NCBI GenBank assembly: GCA_947475125.1
Contig: CANJMX010000001.1
Location: forward strand, 1-47,109
Source: Actinomycetota bacterium
GTDB taxonomy: Bacteria; Actinomycetota; Thermoleophilia; Miltoncostaeales; Miltoncostaeaceae
DNA length: 47,109 nt
Direction of reading: 5' to 3'
Shown here: positions 9,078-15,664 of the stretch, in pieces
Numbering within the stretch: the stretch's first letter is position 1
How the letters are laid out: every line of letters begins with the position of its first letter
Translations under genes and position numbers: made by a program
Notes under the pieces: generated by a model
What the model was told of the DNA's origin: nothing
The model's database searches: none
Seen by the model: only the letters and a program-made list of their open reading frames with translations

Positions 9078-10165
9078 GCGGCACGACCCTGGTCGCCGCG
9101 CTCAATGCCGTTCGCAACGGCCCTGGCGAAGCGCCAGTACGCGCGCAGCAGTATGCGTACGAGCGGTGATTCGCCGATGGCCCCGAGGAAGGGCGAGTCC
9201 AGGTCGGCCACCAGCCCGGTGGCAAAGGCCGACGAGGTCACCACCCGCCGCGCCTGCACGTGCCGGCGCTCACCCAGCACGCGGGGCAGCGCGGCCAGCA
9301 CCTCGCCCATCGCACGCAGCTTCTCGCGACCCCAGCCGCCTCGCCAGGCCACCACGATCATCAGGGGCTCGATGGCCAGCATCGCAGGGATCACGGGCAG
9401 CAGCAACGGCCCCGGATACGTACGAATGACGGTGAGCCAGCGATTGCGCTCCAGATGGCACCACTTGGAGCCGCCCTTGCGGAACTCGTAGTCGTGCACC
9501 ACCCGGGCGGCGGGGACGAGGCCAAACGGCAGCCCGGCAAGACGAAGCCGATGTGAGAGGTCGGTGTCCTCGAGGTACATGAAGAAGTCGGGCGGGAATC
9601 CGTCCATCGACTCCCAGTGCTCACGCCGGACCGCCAGGCACGCGCCCGAGAGAAACCCCACCGGTTTCGGGGCCACCTCGATGCCGGCAGCGTCAACGCC
9701 GAACCGGCCAGCCCATCCGAAGCCCAGGTAGTGCGCATCATTGCCCGCCGTGTTGACCCGTCCGTCGGGCAGCAGCACCAGGCCCATCCATGCGGCCCAA
9801 GCGTCCGGCCCACGACGGAGGGCGTCCAGGCAGCCCGGTGCGGGAATTGCATCGGGGTTCAGCAGCAGCACGATGTCCTGCTGCACCCGCGCGGCACCCA
9901 CGTTTGCCGCACCCGCGAAGCCGTCGTTCCGGGTGTTCTCCACCACCTCGTCCACCACGTCGTTCCGCGAGAGCGCGTAGGCGGCGCTGCCGTCGTCGGA
10001 CGCGTTGTCCACCACCACCACGCGATCCCCGGGTGACCGCTGCAGCCCCAGCGCATCGAGCAGGGCCGGCAGGGAGTCCATGCTGCAGTACGTCACCACC
10101 ACCACCCCAAGCGTGCCCGGGGCACCGGGTGAGAGATCTGGAGGCGAGGGCAACCGGGCAGGCAT
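9074..10165 (-). CDS. GT2-family glycosyltransferase, first gene of the leftward operon
   Basis: 363 residues from the ATG at 10165. The longer frame up to 10282 would cross into the divergent gene. Motifs: LGVVVVTYCSMDSL, VVVVDNASDDGS, LLLNPDAIPAPG (NPDA variant of DxD) and FFMYLEDTDLSHRL. It is a relative of the following GT2. A TACTCT hexamer lies 8 nt before the start and there is no Shine-Dalgarno sequence, so the transcript is probably leaderless or nearly so. Confidence 0.92.
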   Translation of the reverse strand: MPARLPSPPDLSPGAPGTLGVVVVTYCSMDSLPALLDALGLQRSPGDRVVVVDNASDDGSAAYALSRNDVVDEVVENTRNDGFAGAANVGAARVQQDIVLLLNPDAIPAPGCLDALRRGPDAWAAWMGLVLLPDGRVNTAGNDAHYLGFGWAGRFGVDAAGIEVAPKPVGFLSGACLAVRREHWESMDGFPPDFFMYLEDTDLSHRLRLAGLPFGLVPAARVVHDYEFRKGGSKWCHLERNRWLTVIRTYPGPLLLPVIPAMLAIEPLMIVVAWRGGWGREKLRAMGEVLAALPRVLGERRHVQARRVVTSSAFATGLVADLDSPFLGAIGESPLVRILLRAYWRFARAVANGIERGDQGRAA

Positions 10166-10173
10166 CGGGCTGG

Positions 10174-10179
10174 AGAGTA
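10174..10179 (-). promoter_or_regulatory. -10 element of the 10165-3332 operon
   Basis: TACTCT on the minus strand, 8 nt upstream of the ATG at 10165. It fits the TANNNT pattern of actinobacterial -10 boxes. No clear -35 is seen. Confidence 0.5.
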
Positions 10180-10211
10180 GAGCACCCGACCTCGCGTCCG
10201 CGCTCCGCGGA

Positions 10212-10217
10212 TAGAGT
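10212..10217 (+). promoter_or_regulatory. -10 element giving a leaderless start for the GT-C gene at 10224
   Basis: TAGAGT followed by exactly 6 nt (CCGACC) and then the GTG start. Transcription would begin on the G of the start codon. No Shine-Dalgarno sequence is present. Confidence 0.6.
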
Positions 10218-10223
10218 CCGACC

Positions 10224-11819
10224 GTGATTCGCGTGCGCCACGAAAGCGAGCCGTCATGGTGGCGGCGCCGACGTCCCGACACGCGGACGGCCGTCTGGAT
10301 CTTCCTCCTCCTGTTCGGCTTCTATGCCCTCTGGGCGGGCGGCCACTCGTATTCGTCCGACGAGGAGGGTGCGTACCAGCAGTCGCGTGCCCTCATGCAC
10401 GGCACGTACGCGCTGGAGATCACGCCGGACAACGCGCCAATCACGGCCCTGCGCACGGGCCGCGACGGCCTGCCAGCCGCCATCGGCGGTATCGGCGCAT
10501 CTGCGGCAGCGGTTCCGCTGCTCGCAGTGGGACGCGTCGCCTCCCGCGCGGCGCCGGCAGACCAGCAGGACCTCATCGAACGCCTCTTCGCCGGTTTCAC
10601 CAATAGCTGGATCACCGCCCTCATCGCCGTCCTCATCTTCCTGATCGCCCGCGAGGTCGGGACCGGACGACGGTCAGCGATCCTGCTCGCGCTGGTCTAT
10701 GGCGTCGGCACGATGGCCTGGCCACATGCGAAGACGCTGCTGTTCTCGGAACCACTCGCGGCGCTCCTCGTCTGCGCGGGCGTGCTCTATGCGATTCGCA
10801 CCGCCCGTCGCGGGATGATGCCGTGGGCATTGCTGTCGGGGCTCGCGATCGGGGCATCGCTGCTCGCACGCATCAGCACCGCCCCCTTCATCATCATCGT
10901 GGCGGCGTATGTCGTGGCGGTACCGCTCGTGCAGGCCGGACTCCGCAGCCGGAGAGCCTGGCGCGACCTGATCCCGCGCACGCTGACCTTCGCGGTTGGA
11001 CTGGCGATCCCGGTGATGATTCTGCTCGCGGTCAATGCCTGGCGATACGGGTCGGCAGGAGACACGGGATACGGGGCGGTGCCGCTGGACTTCTCTCCAC
11101 TCGAGGGCCTCTTCGGACTCATCCTTAGCCCCGGCAAGGGGCTGCTCTGGTATGCACCCGTGCTGCTGGTGGCCATCGTCGCCCTACCGTTTGCCTTCCG
11201 CCGCAAGCCTGCAGAGGTCAGCCTCTTCCTGCTCATCATCCTGGCGAATCTCGCCATCTTCGCCCGGTTCTTCCAGTGGCACGGCGAGCAGGCCTGGGGA
11301 CCGCGGTACATGCAGACCGTGCTCCCCATGGTGGTGCTCATCGTTGCCCCCGTGCTGGTACCCGGCTGCGCCCGGTGGTGGAGACGTGGCCTCGTGATCG
11401 CCGGGGGCATCGGTGCCATCGTCGGCTTTCTCGGGTCGGTCATCTATTTCAACGCGTACTTCGCATTCGCAGGTGCCCGTCTGGGGACGCAGGATGTCAA
11501 TGGCGAGCCGGCCCTCTGGCGCCCCATTCACTTCGACCCCACGTGGTCACCCATCGTTGGGCATGCGCGCCTTCTCAATGACGCCGTCATCGGGACGGCA
11601 GGGCGCATCGACGGCAACGACGTCTCCTTCGGACAGACCGGGGTATTCCCCACCACAGCCGCCGGCCGGTACTCGTGGTACTTCTGGCCGCCACAGCTCG
11701 ACACGTGGTGGTACTGGTTGCTGCCCGAGAAGGCACCGCTCTGGCCGCTCCTGCTGTTCCCGGTGTTCGTCGTCGCCGCGGGAACAGGCCTTCGTGGACT
11801 GCGGCGGGAGTCGGTATGA
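10224..11819 (+). CDS. GT-C-like polytopic membrane glycosyltransferase (copy 2)
   Basis: 531 residues and roughly ten membrane segments. It is paralogous to the protein at 1164 over its whole length. The first extracytoplasmic loop carries SSDEEGAYQQ (D46, E47, E48), the acidic motif expected to be catalytic in GT-C enzymes, and GEQAWGPRYM lies further on. It starts at a GTG placed 6 nt after a TAGAGT hexamer. Its stop overlaps the next gene's ATG. Inferred to use a polyprenyl-phosphate sugar, possibly made by the DPM-like enzymes at 12785 or 36536. That link is functional inference only. Confidence 0.83.
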   Translation: MIRVRHESEPSWWRRRRPDTRTAVWIFLLLFGFYALWAGGHSYSSDEEGAYQQSRALMHGTYALEITPDNAPITALRTGRDGLPAAIGGIGASAAAVPLLAVGRVASRAAPADQQDLIERLFAGFTNSWITALIAVLIFLIAREVGTGRRSAILLALVYGVGTMAWPHAKTLLFSEPLAALLVCAGVLYAIRTARRGMMPWALLSGLAIGASLLARISTAPFIIIVAAYVVAVPLVQAGLRSRRAWRDLIPRTLTFAVGLAIPVMILLAVNAWRYGSAGDTGYGAVPLDFSPLEGLFGLILSPGKGLLWYAPVLLVAIVALPFAFRRKPAEVSLFLLIILANLAIFARFFQWHGEQAWGPRYMQTVLPMVVLIVAPVLVPGCARWWRRGLVIAGGIGAIVGFLGSVIYFNAYFAFAGARLGTQDVNGEPALWRPIHFDPTWSPIVGHARLLNDAVIGTAGRIDGNDVSFGQTGVFPTTAAGRYSWYFWPPQLDTWWYWLLPEKAPLWPLLLFPVFVVAAGTGLRGLRRESV

Positions 11820-12289
11820 GCAGTCCGTGGACGGAGATCCGTACCTGGACCACCACAGCGGGCGCTGTCGGCGTGGTGGCAGCCGTACTGCTGCTGACAG
11901 TGGGCGGCTGTCGTGACGACGGCGTGGTGGCGAGCGCCACCTTCGGGTCGGGCTTCGCATCCGCCGGACCCGGTCGCGTGGTGCTCATCACCCGTGATGG
12001 CGGCGTGGGCATCACCACCACGAAGCAGTTGAACTCCATCACGGTGTCGCTGCAGATGGAATCCACCGAGCGCGTACGCACGGTCGCCCTGATCCTCGAC
12101 GGCACACGTATCGGCTCGGGCAGGATCGCCCCGGGGCATACGACGATCATCTCGGGCAGCGGTGGGCCGCTCGCAATCGGCGGCCACGGCCTGCACGTCG
12201 TGGTGACCCCCGGCACTGCGGTCACACCGGGCGCACCGCGGGCAATCGCCGAAGACCCGGTCACGCTCACCGCCGTGGAGGCCGGATGA
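11816..12289 (+). CDS. Small exported (probable lipo)protein, partner of GT-C copy 2
   Basis: 157 residues starting at an ATG overlapping the upstream stop (ATGA). An N-terminal hydrophobic stretch ends in LLLTVGGC, which fits a lipobox with the cysteine at about residue 32. The rest is a soluble, beta-rich-looking domain without a recognised family. It occupies the same position as the gene at 2744 next to copy 1. Unlike that protein it has no C-terminal membrane segment. A tiny downstream ORF encodes one. Confidence 0.7.
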   Translation: MSSPWTEIRTWTTTAGAVGVVAAVLLLTVGGCRDDGVVASATFGSGFASAGPGRVVLITRDGGVGITTTKQLNSITVSLQMESTERVRTVALILDGTRIGSGRIAPGHTTIISGSGGPLAIGGHGLHVVVTPGTAVTPGAPRAIAEDPVTLTAVEAG

Positions 12290-12423
12290 TCCTCCAGATC
12301 ATCCTCGTTGTGCTCTTCATCGCCGCAGCGGCATTCCCGATCCTGCTGCTGGTCGAATTCGGATCAGGCGATCAGGACGGTGACGGGCCTGACCCGGGCT
12401 CCGGGGGTGCGGCTGACGAGTAG
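12286..12423 (+). CDS. Tiny predicted single-pass membrane protein, 45 residues
   Basis: Begins at an ATG overlapping the preceding stop (ATGA). Residues 1-24 form one hydrophobic helix (ILVVLFIAAAAFPILLLV). The rest is an acidic, Gly/Asp-rich tail. The coupling and the strongly hydrophobic composition argue that it is translated. Its last 52 nt overlap the 3' end of the convergent DUF2304 gene. It may supply the C-terminal membrane segment that the paralogous small protein at 2744 carries in one chain. Confidence 0.45.
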   Translation: MILQIILVVLFIAAAAFPILLLVEFGSGDQDGDGPDPGSGGAADE

Positions 12424-12788
12424 GTCTGGTCGGGGCCCAGTCGCTCTTCGAGCGCGCGCACCCGCTCCTCGGTCATCGCCATGTGCTGCGCGAGGGCAGC
12501 GGCGCGCGCCACCAGCTTCGAAATGACGATCGCCGTGTCGAGAAGCACCAGGCCCAGAGTGATCCCCACCAGCAGGAAGAGCGCCGACGGCGGATAGGCG
12601 ATTCCGAAGGCGCTGGCGAGTGCATCAAGGGCCGCGGGCCACAGGCCGAAGATGATGACCAGCGCCGCAGCGATGAGCCACAGGAGCGCGTAGCGCTCGT
12701 TAAGCCTGCGGGCGCGGATGAGCGACACCAGCGTGATGACGAGCGCAGCGGCGATCACGACGCCGACGATGACCAGACGATTTGTCAC
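12372..12788 (-). CDS. DUF2304 family membrane protein
   Basis: 138 residues. Three hydrophobic segments (about 4-22, 36-55 and 66-88) with RARRLNERYALLWLI between the first two are characteristic of DUF2304. A charged helical tail follows (MTEERVRALEERLG), ending in a low-complexity Pro/Ser tail that overlaps the convergent tiny ORF. DUF2304 proteins commonly neighbour DPM-like GT2 enzymes, as here, where its ATG overlaps the GT2 stop by 4 nt. They are thought to anchor or assist the polyprenyl-phosphate glycosyltransferase. Confidence 0.85.
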   Translation of the reverse strand: MTNRLVIVGVVIAAALVITLVSLIRARRLNERYALLWLIAAALVIIFGLWPAALDALASAFGIAYPPSALFLLVGITLGLVLLDTAIVISKLVARAAALAQHMAMTEERVRALEERLGPDQTYSSAAPPEPGSGPSPS

Positions 12789-13576
12789 TCCGGCTCCTCC
12801 GGTCGCGGGGCGGTGCCGATGCGCTGCACGATCACCGCAAGCGACACCTTCACCATGTAATAGGCCGAGCGCAGCGGTGTGATCGACGAGGTGCCGGTCG
12901 ACCGCTGCAGCATCAGCACCGGGACCTCGGCGATGCGCAGGCCCGCCCGATGTGCGAGCACGAGGGCCTCGACCTCGGGGTAGTCGGGTGGGTAGTGCCC
13001 CGCGAACAACTCAATGGTGGCGCGATCCGCGGCGCGGAAACCCGACGTGGTATCGGTCACCGTCTGGCCCACCGCGGCCGACACGAGCCAGGCCAGAAAC
13101 ACCATCGCACCGCGCCGCGTGCGCGACGTCTCGTACCCGGCGTCGCGCATGAAGCGCGACCCGACGACGTAGTTTGCACCGGCCGCGACCTCGGCGATGA
13201 GGAGACCCATCTGACCTGGCGGGTGCTGCCCGTCGCCATCGACCTGCATGGCCACGTCGTAGCCCTCCGCACGCGCCACCCGGTACCCGGTCTGCACCGC
13301 ATTGCCGATGCCGACGTTGAACGGCAGGCTCACCACCCGCGCGCCCGCGGCGCGGGCGGCAGCTGCCGTGCCATCGGTCGAGCCGTCATCCACCACCAGC
13401 ACATCCACCCGCCCCTGTCCTGCGGCGAGGATGGCGCGCACGACATCGCCGACGGCACCCGCCTCGTTGAGGGCTGGCACGATCGCAAGGCACCGAAGGT
13501 GGGCCGGGATCTCGGCGCCGGGCACGCCCAGCTCGATCACGGGCACGCGGCGACGTGCACGGTCAGGGCGCACCAT
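12785..13576 (-). CDS. GT2 polyprenyl-phosphate glycosyltransferase-like (DPM1/GtrB-like)
   Basis: 263 residues from the ATG at 13576. In-frame ATGs at 13585 and 13597 are equally possible and lengthen the overlap with the epimerase gene from 14 nt to 23 or 35 nt. Motifs: LAIVPALNEAGAVGDVV, VLVVDDGSTDGTA, MQVDGDGQHPPGQM (DxD) and TDTTSGFRAADR. It lacks the C-terminal membrane helices of GtrB, which fits the neighbouring DUF2304 membrane protein acting as a separate anchor. Predicted to transfer a sugar from an NDP donor to polyprenyl phosphate at the inner membrane. Confidence 0.88.
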   Translation of the reverse strand: MVRPDRARRRVPVIELGVPGAEIPAHLRCLAIVPALNEAGAVGDVVRAILAAGQGRVDVLVVDDGSTDGTAAAARAAGARVVSLPFNVGIGNAVQTGYRVARAEGYDVAMQVDGDGQHPPGQMGLLIAEVAAGANYVVGSRFMRDAGYETSRTRRGAMVFLAWLVSAAVGQTVTDTTSGFRAADRATIELFAGHYPPDYPEVEALVLAHRAGLRIAEVPVLMLQRSTGTSSITPLRSAYYMVKVSLAVIVQRIGTAPRPEEPE

Positions 13577-14216
13577 CCCATGCATAGGGGAGCGCATCGG
13601 CGACGTCGGCCAGCAACGGCGCCTGCCTGTCGCGATCGCTCACCGAATGCGGACCCCCTGGCCACACGATGCCGATCGCCGGGTCGTCGAAGGCGATGGA
13701 CATGTCGCCCTCGGGGTCGTAGTAGGCCGAGCACCGGTAAACCACATCAGCAACCTCGGAGAGCACGAGAAACCCGTGCGCGAAGCCGACGGGGCAGTAC
13801 AGCTGAAGCCCGCGCTCGTCGTCCAGCTGCCACGCCTCCCACCGCCCGTAGGTGGGAGACCCACGGCGGATGTCCACGACCACATCGAGGATCGCACCGC
13901 GAGCGCAGCGGATGAGCTTTGCCTGCGGGTCCGTCACCTGGAAGTGCATCCCGCGAAGAACGGCGGCGGCGGACCGGCTCTGATTGTCCTGCACGAAGTG
14001 ATCGGTGATGCCAAGATCCGCAAATACCGACGCGCGGTAGGTCTCCTGAAACCATCCGCGGGCATCGCCATGGATGGCAGGTTCGATCACGATGACGCCT
14101 GGGAGTTCGGTGCTGAGGGCCTTCAGGATTCCTCCTCGCGGTACGTTGGCTCGGGCACCGAGGTCGGGGTCGGTCAGTCGGGAGGATACCCGGGTGACCC
14201 CGGAGACGCAGGCCAT
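13563..14216 (-). CDS. rfbC: dTDP-4-dehydrorhamnose 3,5-epimerase-like protein
   Basis: Cupin-fold sugar epimerase. GDARGWFQETYR, DNQSRS, LRGMHFQ (catalytic His region), LYCPVGFAHGF and VVYRCSAYYDPEGD are the RmlC hallmarks. The ATG at 14216 overlaps the upstream stop as TAATG and gives 217 residues, about 30 more than usual. The family's typical opening (KALSTELPGV) begins at a CTG at 14126 preceded by a strong GAGGAGG, so initiation at CTG, giving 187 residues, is a real alternative. No rmlA, rmlB or rmlD partner is obvious in the same operon, so the substrate may come from genes elsewhere. Confidence 0.88.
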   Translation of the reverse strand: MACVSGVTRVSSRLTDPDLGARANVPRGGILKALSTELPGVIVIEPAIHGDARGWFQETYRASVFADLGITDHFVQDNQSRSAAAVLRGMHFQVTDPQAKLIRCARGAILDVVVDIRRGSPTYGRWEAWQLDDERGLQLYCPVGFAHGFLVLSEVADVVYRCSAYYDPEGDMSIAFDDPAIGIVWPGGPHSVSDRDRQAPLLADVADALPYAWDGAP

Positions 14217-15541
14217 TACCCGCCACGGGCACCAACCCCCGACCGCGCGGCAGACAGGGCCATGCGCGAACCGGCGATAAGGCCATCGCCGGTTCCGCGG
14301 TAGATCCACTCGTGACCCAGAAGCCCAAGAACGGCCGCGACGCCATCGATCGCGATGATCGCATTGGGGCCATTGCCCAAAAGACCCAGCAGAACGACGT
14401 GCAGTAGAGCAAGACCACCGAGAAACCAGGCGAATCGGTGGTCGCCGCGTGCGACGTGGTGATTGACCAAGAGGAACAGCGCGCAGATGAGCGTGCTTGT
14501 CAGCACGTACTGCGGCAGCAGGTCGCCTGCTGAGGCATATGACGCGCCGAATGTCAGGTGCATCACCTGATCGCCCACCACGATGCATGCGAGCGACACG
14601 ATCACGCCGATCGCGGTCGTCACCAGGACGGCGCCGCCGAGCAGGGCCCCGGTGGGAACATCACGGCTGCGGCGCGATGCGATCCGGGGAAGCAGGACAA
14701 CGGTGAGAGCCTGCGGCGCGATGATCATCGCGCGCGCGAGAACACCGGCAGCGCCGAAGTAGCCGGCATCAACCGGAGTCAGCCGGAGCCGTGCAACAAC
14801 AACCCCGAGGCCGAAGATGCTTGCGAAGCCGAGGAGCCCCACCACAGTGGCGCCCATTCCCCTGGTGACCGACCGCCAGATCGGCGCGGGCACGTGCGCA
14901 CGAATGCGCAAGTCGCCCCGCGTGTGCCACATAGCGATGAGCACGCCGACCGCCAACGCGATGCCTGTCGCGAGCACCACCGGGGTGGCCCCGACGACAG
15001 GCAGCAGCAGCAGCGGCAGAATCAGGAGGGCCCGCAGCACACCGGTCGCCGCGAAGGCGGCCGCGTAGGCCCCATAGCGGTGCCGGCCCTGGAGCGCACC
15101 GAGGACAACCGCAAGAGGGAGCATGGGAATGGCACTGAGCGCCGTGGCCACCACGGCCCAGACGGGTACACCGAACCCTGCTGCCGAGACGACGAGCGTG
15201 ATGGTGATGGCGATCGCCGCCAGCACCACGGCCAGAGCGGTGGCACGTACGAGCGCGTGCCGGTAGACGGCGAGCACCCCCGGTCGATCGGCGGCACCGT
15301 GCGCCGCGAACGTGCGCGCCATGGACCACTGCAGCGACAGGGACGGCCAGCCGATGATCGCGATCACCGCGATCATCGCACTGACAAGTCCATACGTCGC
15401 AGGCCCGACCATGCGACCGGCGATCAGGTAATAGGCATAGCTTCCAATGCCCCAGGCGACGAGCGACACCCCGACAATGCTGGTGCTGCGGACCGCGCCG
15501 GGTGCGACGTCCCCGGCATCTGCTGGAGGGTCCGCGCGCAT
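14216..15541 (-). CDS. Wzx-like polysaccharide flippase
   Basis: 441 residues from the ATG at 15541, about 12 to 14 hydrophobic helices. SIVGVSLVAWGIGSYAYYLI and MVGPATYGLVSAMIAVI are the N-terminal signature of polysaccharide-export MOP proteins. It probably flips a lipid-linked glycan. It has no Shine-Dalgarno sequence. Instead its ATG overlaps the stop of a 9-codon ORF that begins right after a -10 box (see 15541-15570), suggesting it is translated by coupling to that ORF. It is the first full gene of the leftward operon ending at 12372. Confidence 0.86.
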   Translation of the reverse strand: MRADPPADAGDVAPGAVRSTSIVGVSLVAWGIGSYAYYLIAGRMVGPATYGLVSAMIAVIAIIGWPSLSLQWSMARTFAAHGAADRPGVLAVYRHALVRATALAVVLAAIAITITLVVSAAGFGVPVWAVVATALSAIPMLPLAVVLGALQGRHRYGAYAAAFAATGVLRALLILPLLLLPVVGATPVVLATGIALAVGVLIAMWHTRGDLRIRAHVPAPIWRSVTRGMGATVVGLLGFASIFGLGVVVARLRLTPVDAGYFGAAGVLARAMIIAPQALTVVLLPRIASRRSRDVPTGALLGGAVLVTTAIGVIVSLACIVVGDQVMHLTFGASYASAGDLLPQYVLTSTLICALFLLVNHHVARGDHRFAWFLGGLALLHVVLLGLLGNGPNAIIAIDGVAAVLGLLGHEWIYRGTGDGLIAGSRMALSAARSGVGARGG

Positions 15542-15570
15542 CAGTTGGGCAGTGGAAGGGTGATCAGCAC
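15541..15570 (-). CDS. Putative 9-residue leaderless leader ORF before the flippase
   Basis: A GTG at 15570 opens a mini-ORF encoding VLITLPLPN. Its TGA overlaps the flippase ATG as TGATG. A TATCGT hexamer ends exactly 6 nt before the GTG, so the message would start on this codon. There is no Shine-Dalgarno sequence for the flippase. Inferred role: a loading site for 70S ribosomes that then reinitiate at the main gene. Confidence 0.4.
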   Translation of the reverse strand: MLITLPLPN

Positions 15571-15576
15571 TCCCGC

Positions 15577-15582
15577 ACGATA
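15577..15582 (-). promoter_or_regulatory. -10 element of the 15570-12372 operon
   Basis: TATCGT on the minus strand, 6 nt before the mini-ORF GTG at 15570. It matches the TANNNT rule. No -35 was seen. Confidence 0.55.
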
Positions 15583-15617
15583 CAAAGGGGTCGGCGCCCG
15601 GGCCGACCCGCAGCAGG

Positions 15618-15623
15618 TAGCGT
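15618..15623 (+). promoter_or_regulatory. -10 element of the 15632-19348 operon
   Basis: TAGCGT, 8 nt before the ATG of a 10-codon ORF at 15632. It is divergent from the promoter at 15577-15582, with 35 bp between the two hexamers. Confidence 0.5.
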
Positions 15624-15631
15624 GCGGGGCC

Positions 15632-15664
15632 ATGCAAGCCCTTCGTGAAGGCAGGTCGCGATGA
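15632..15664 (+). CDS. Putative 10-residue leader ORF before the coiled-coil protein
   Basis: Encodes MQALREGRSR. Its TGA overlaps the main gene's ATG at 15661 (ATGA). It starts 8 nt after a TAGCGT box. The main gene also has a modest GGCAGG upstream, so coupling may be assisted by a weak ribosome binding site. It mirrors the leader ORF on the opposite strand. Confidence 0.35.
   Translation: MQALREGRSR

Noticed and set aside
13563..14216. Complete dTDP-L-rhamnose pathway
   Set aside because: Only the epimerase is present. The dehydratase, nucleotidyltransferase and reductase at 25653-28107 do not clearly match RmlB, RmlA and RmlD.
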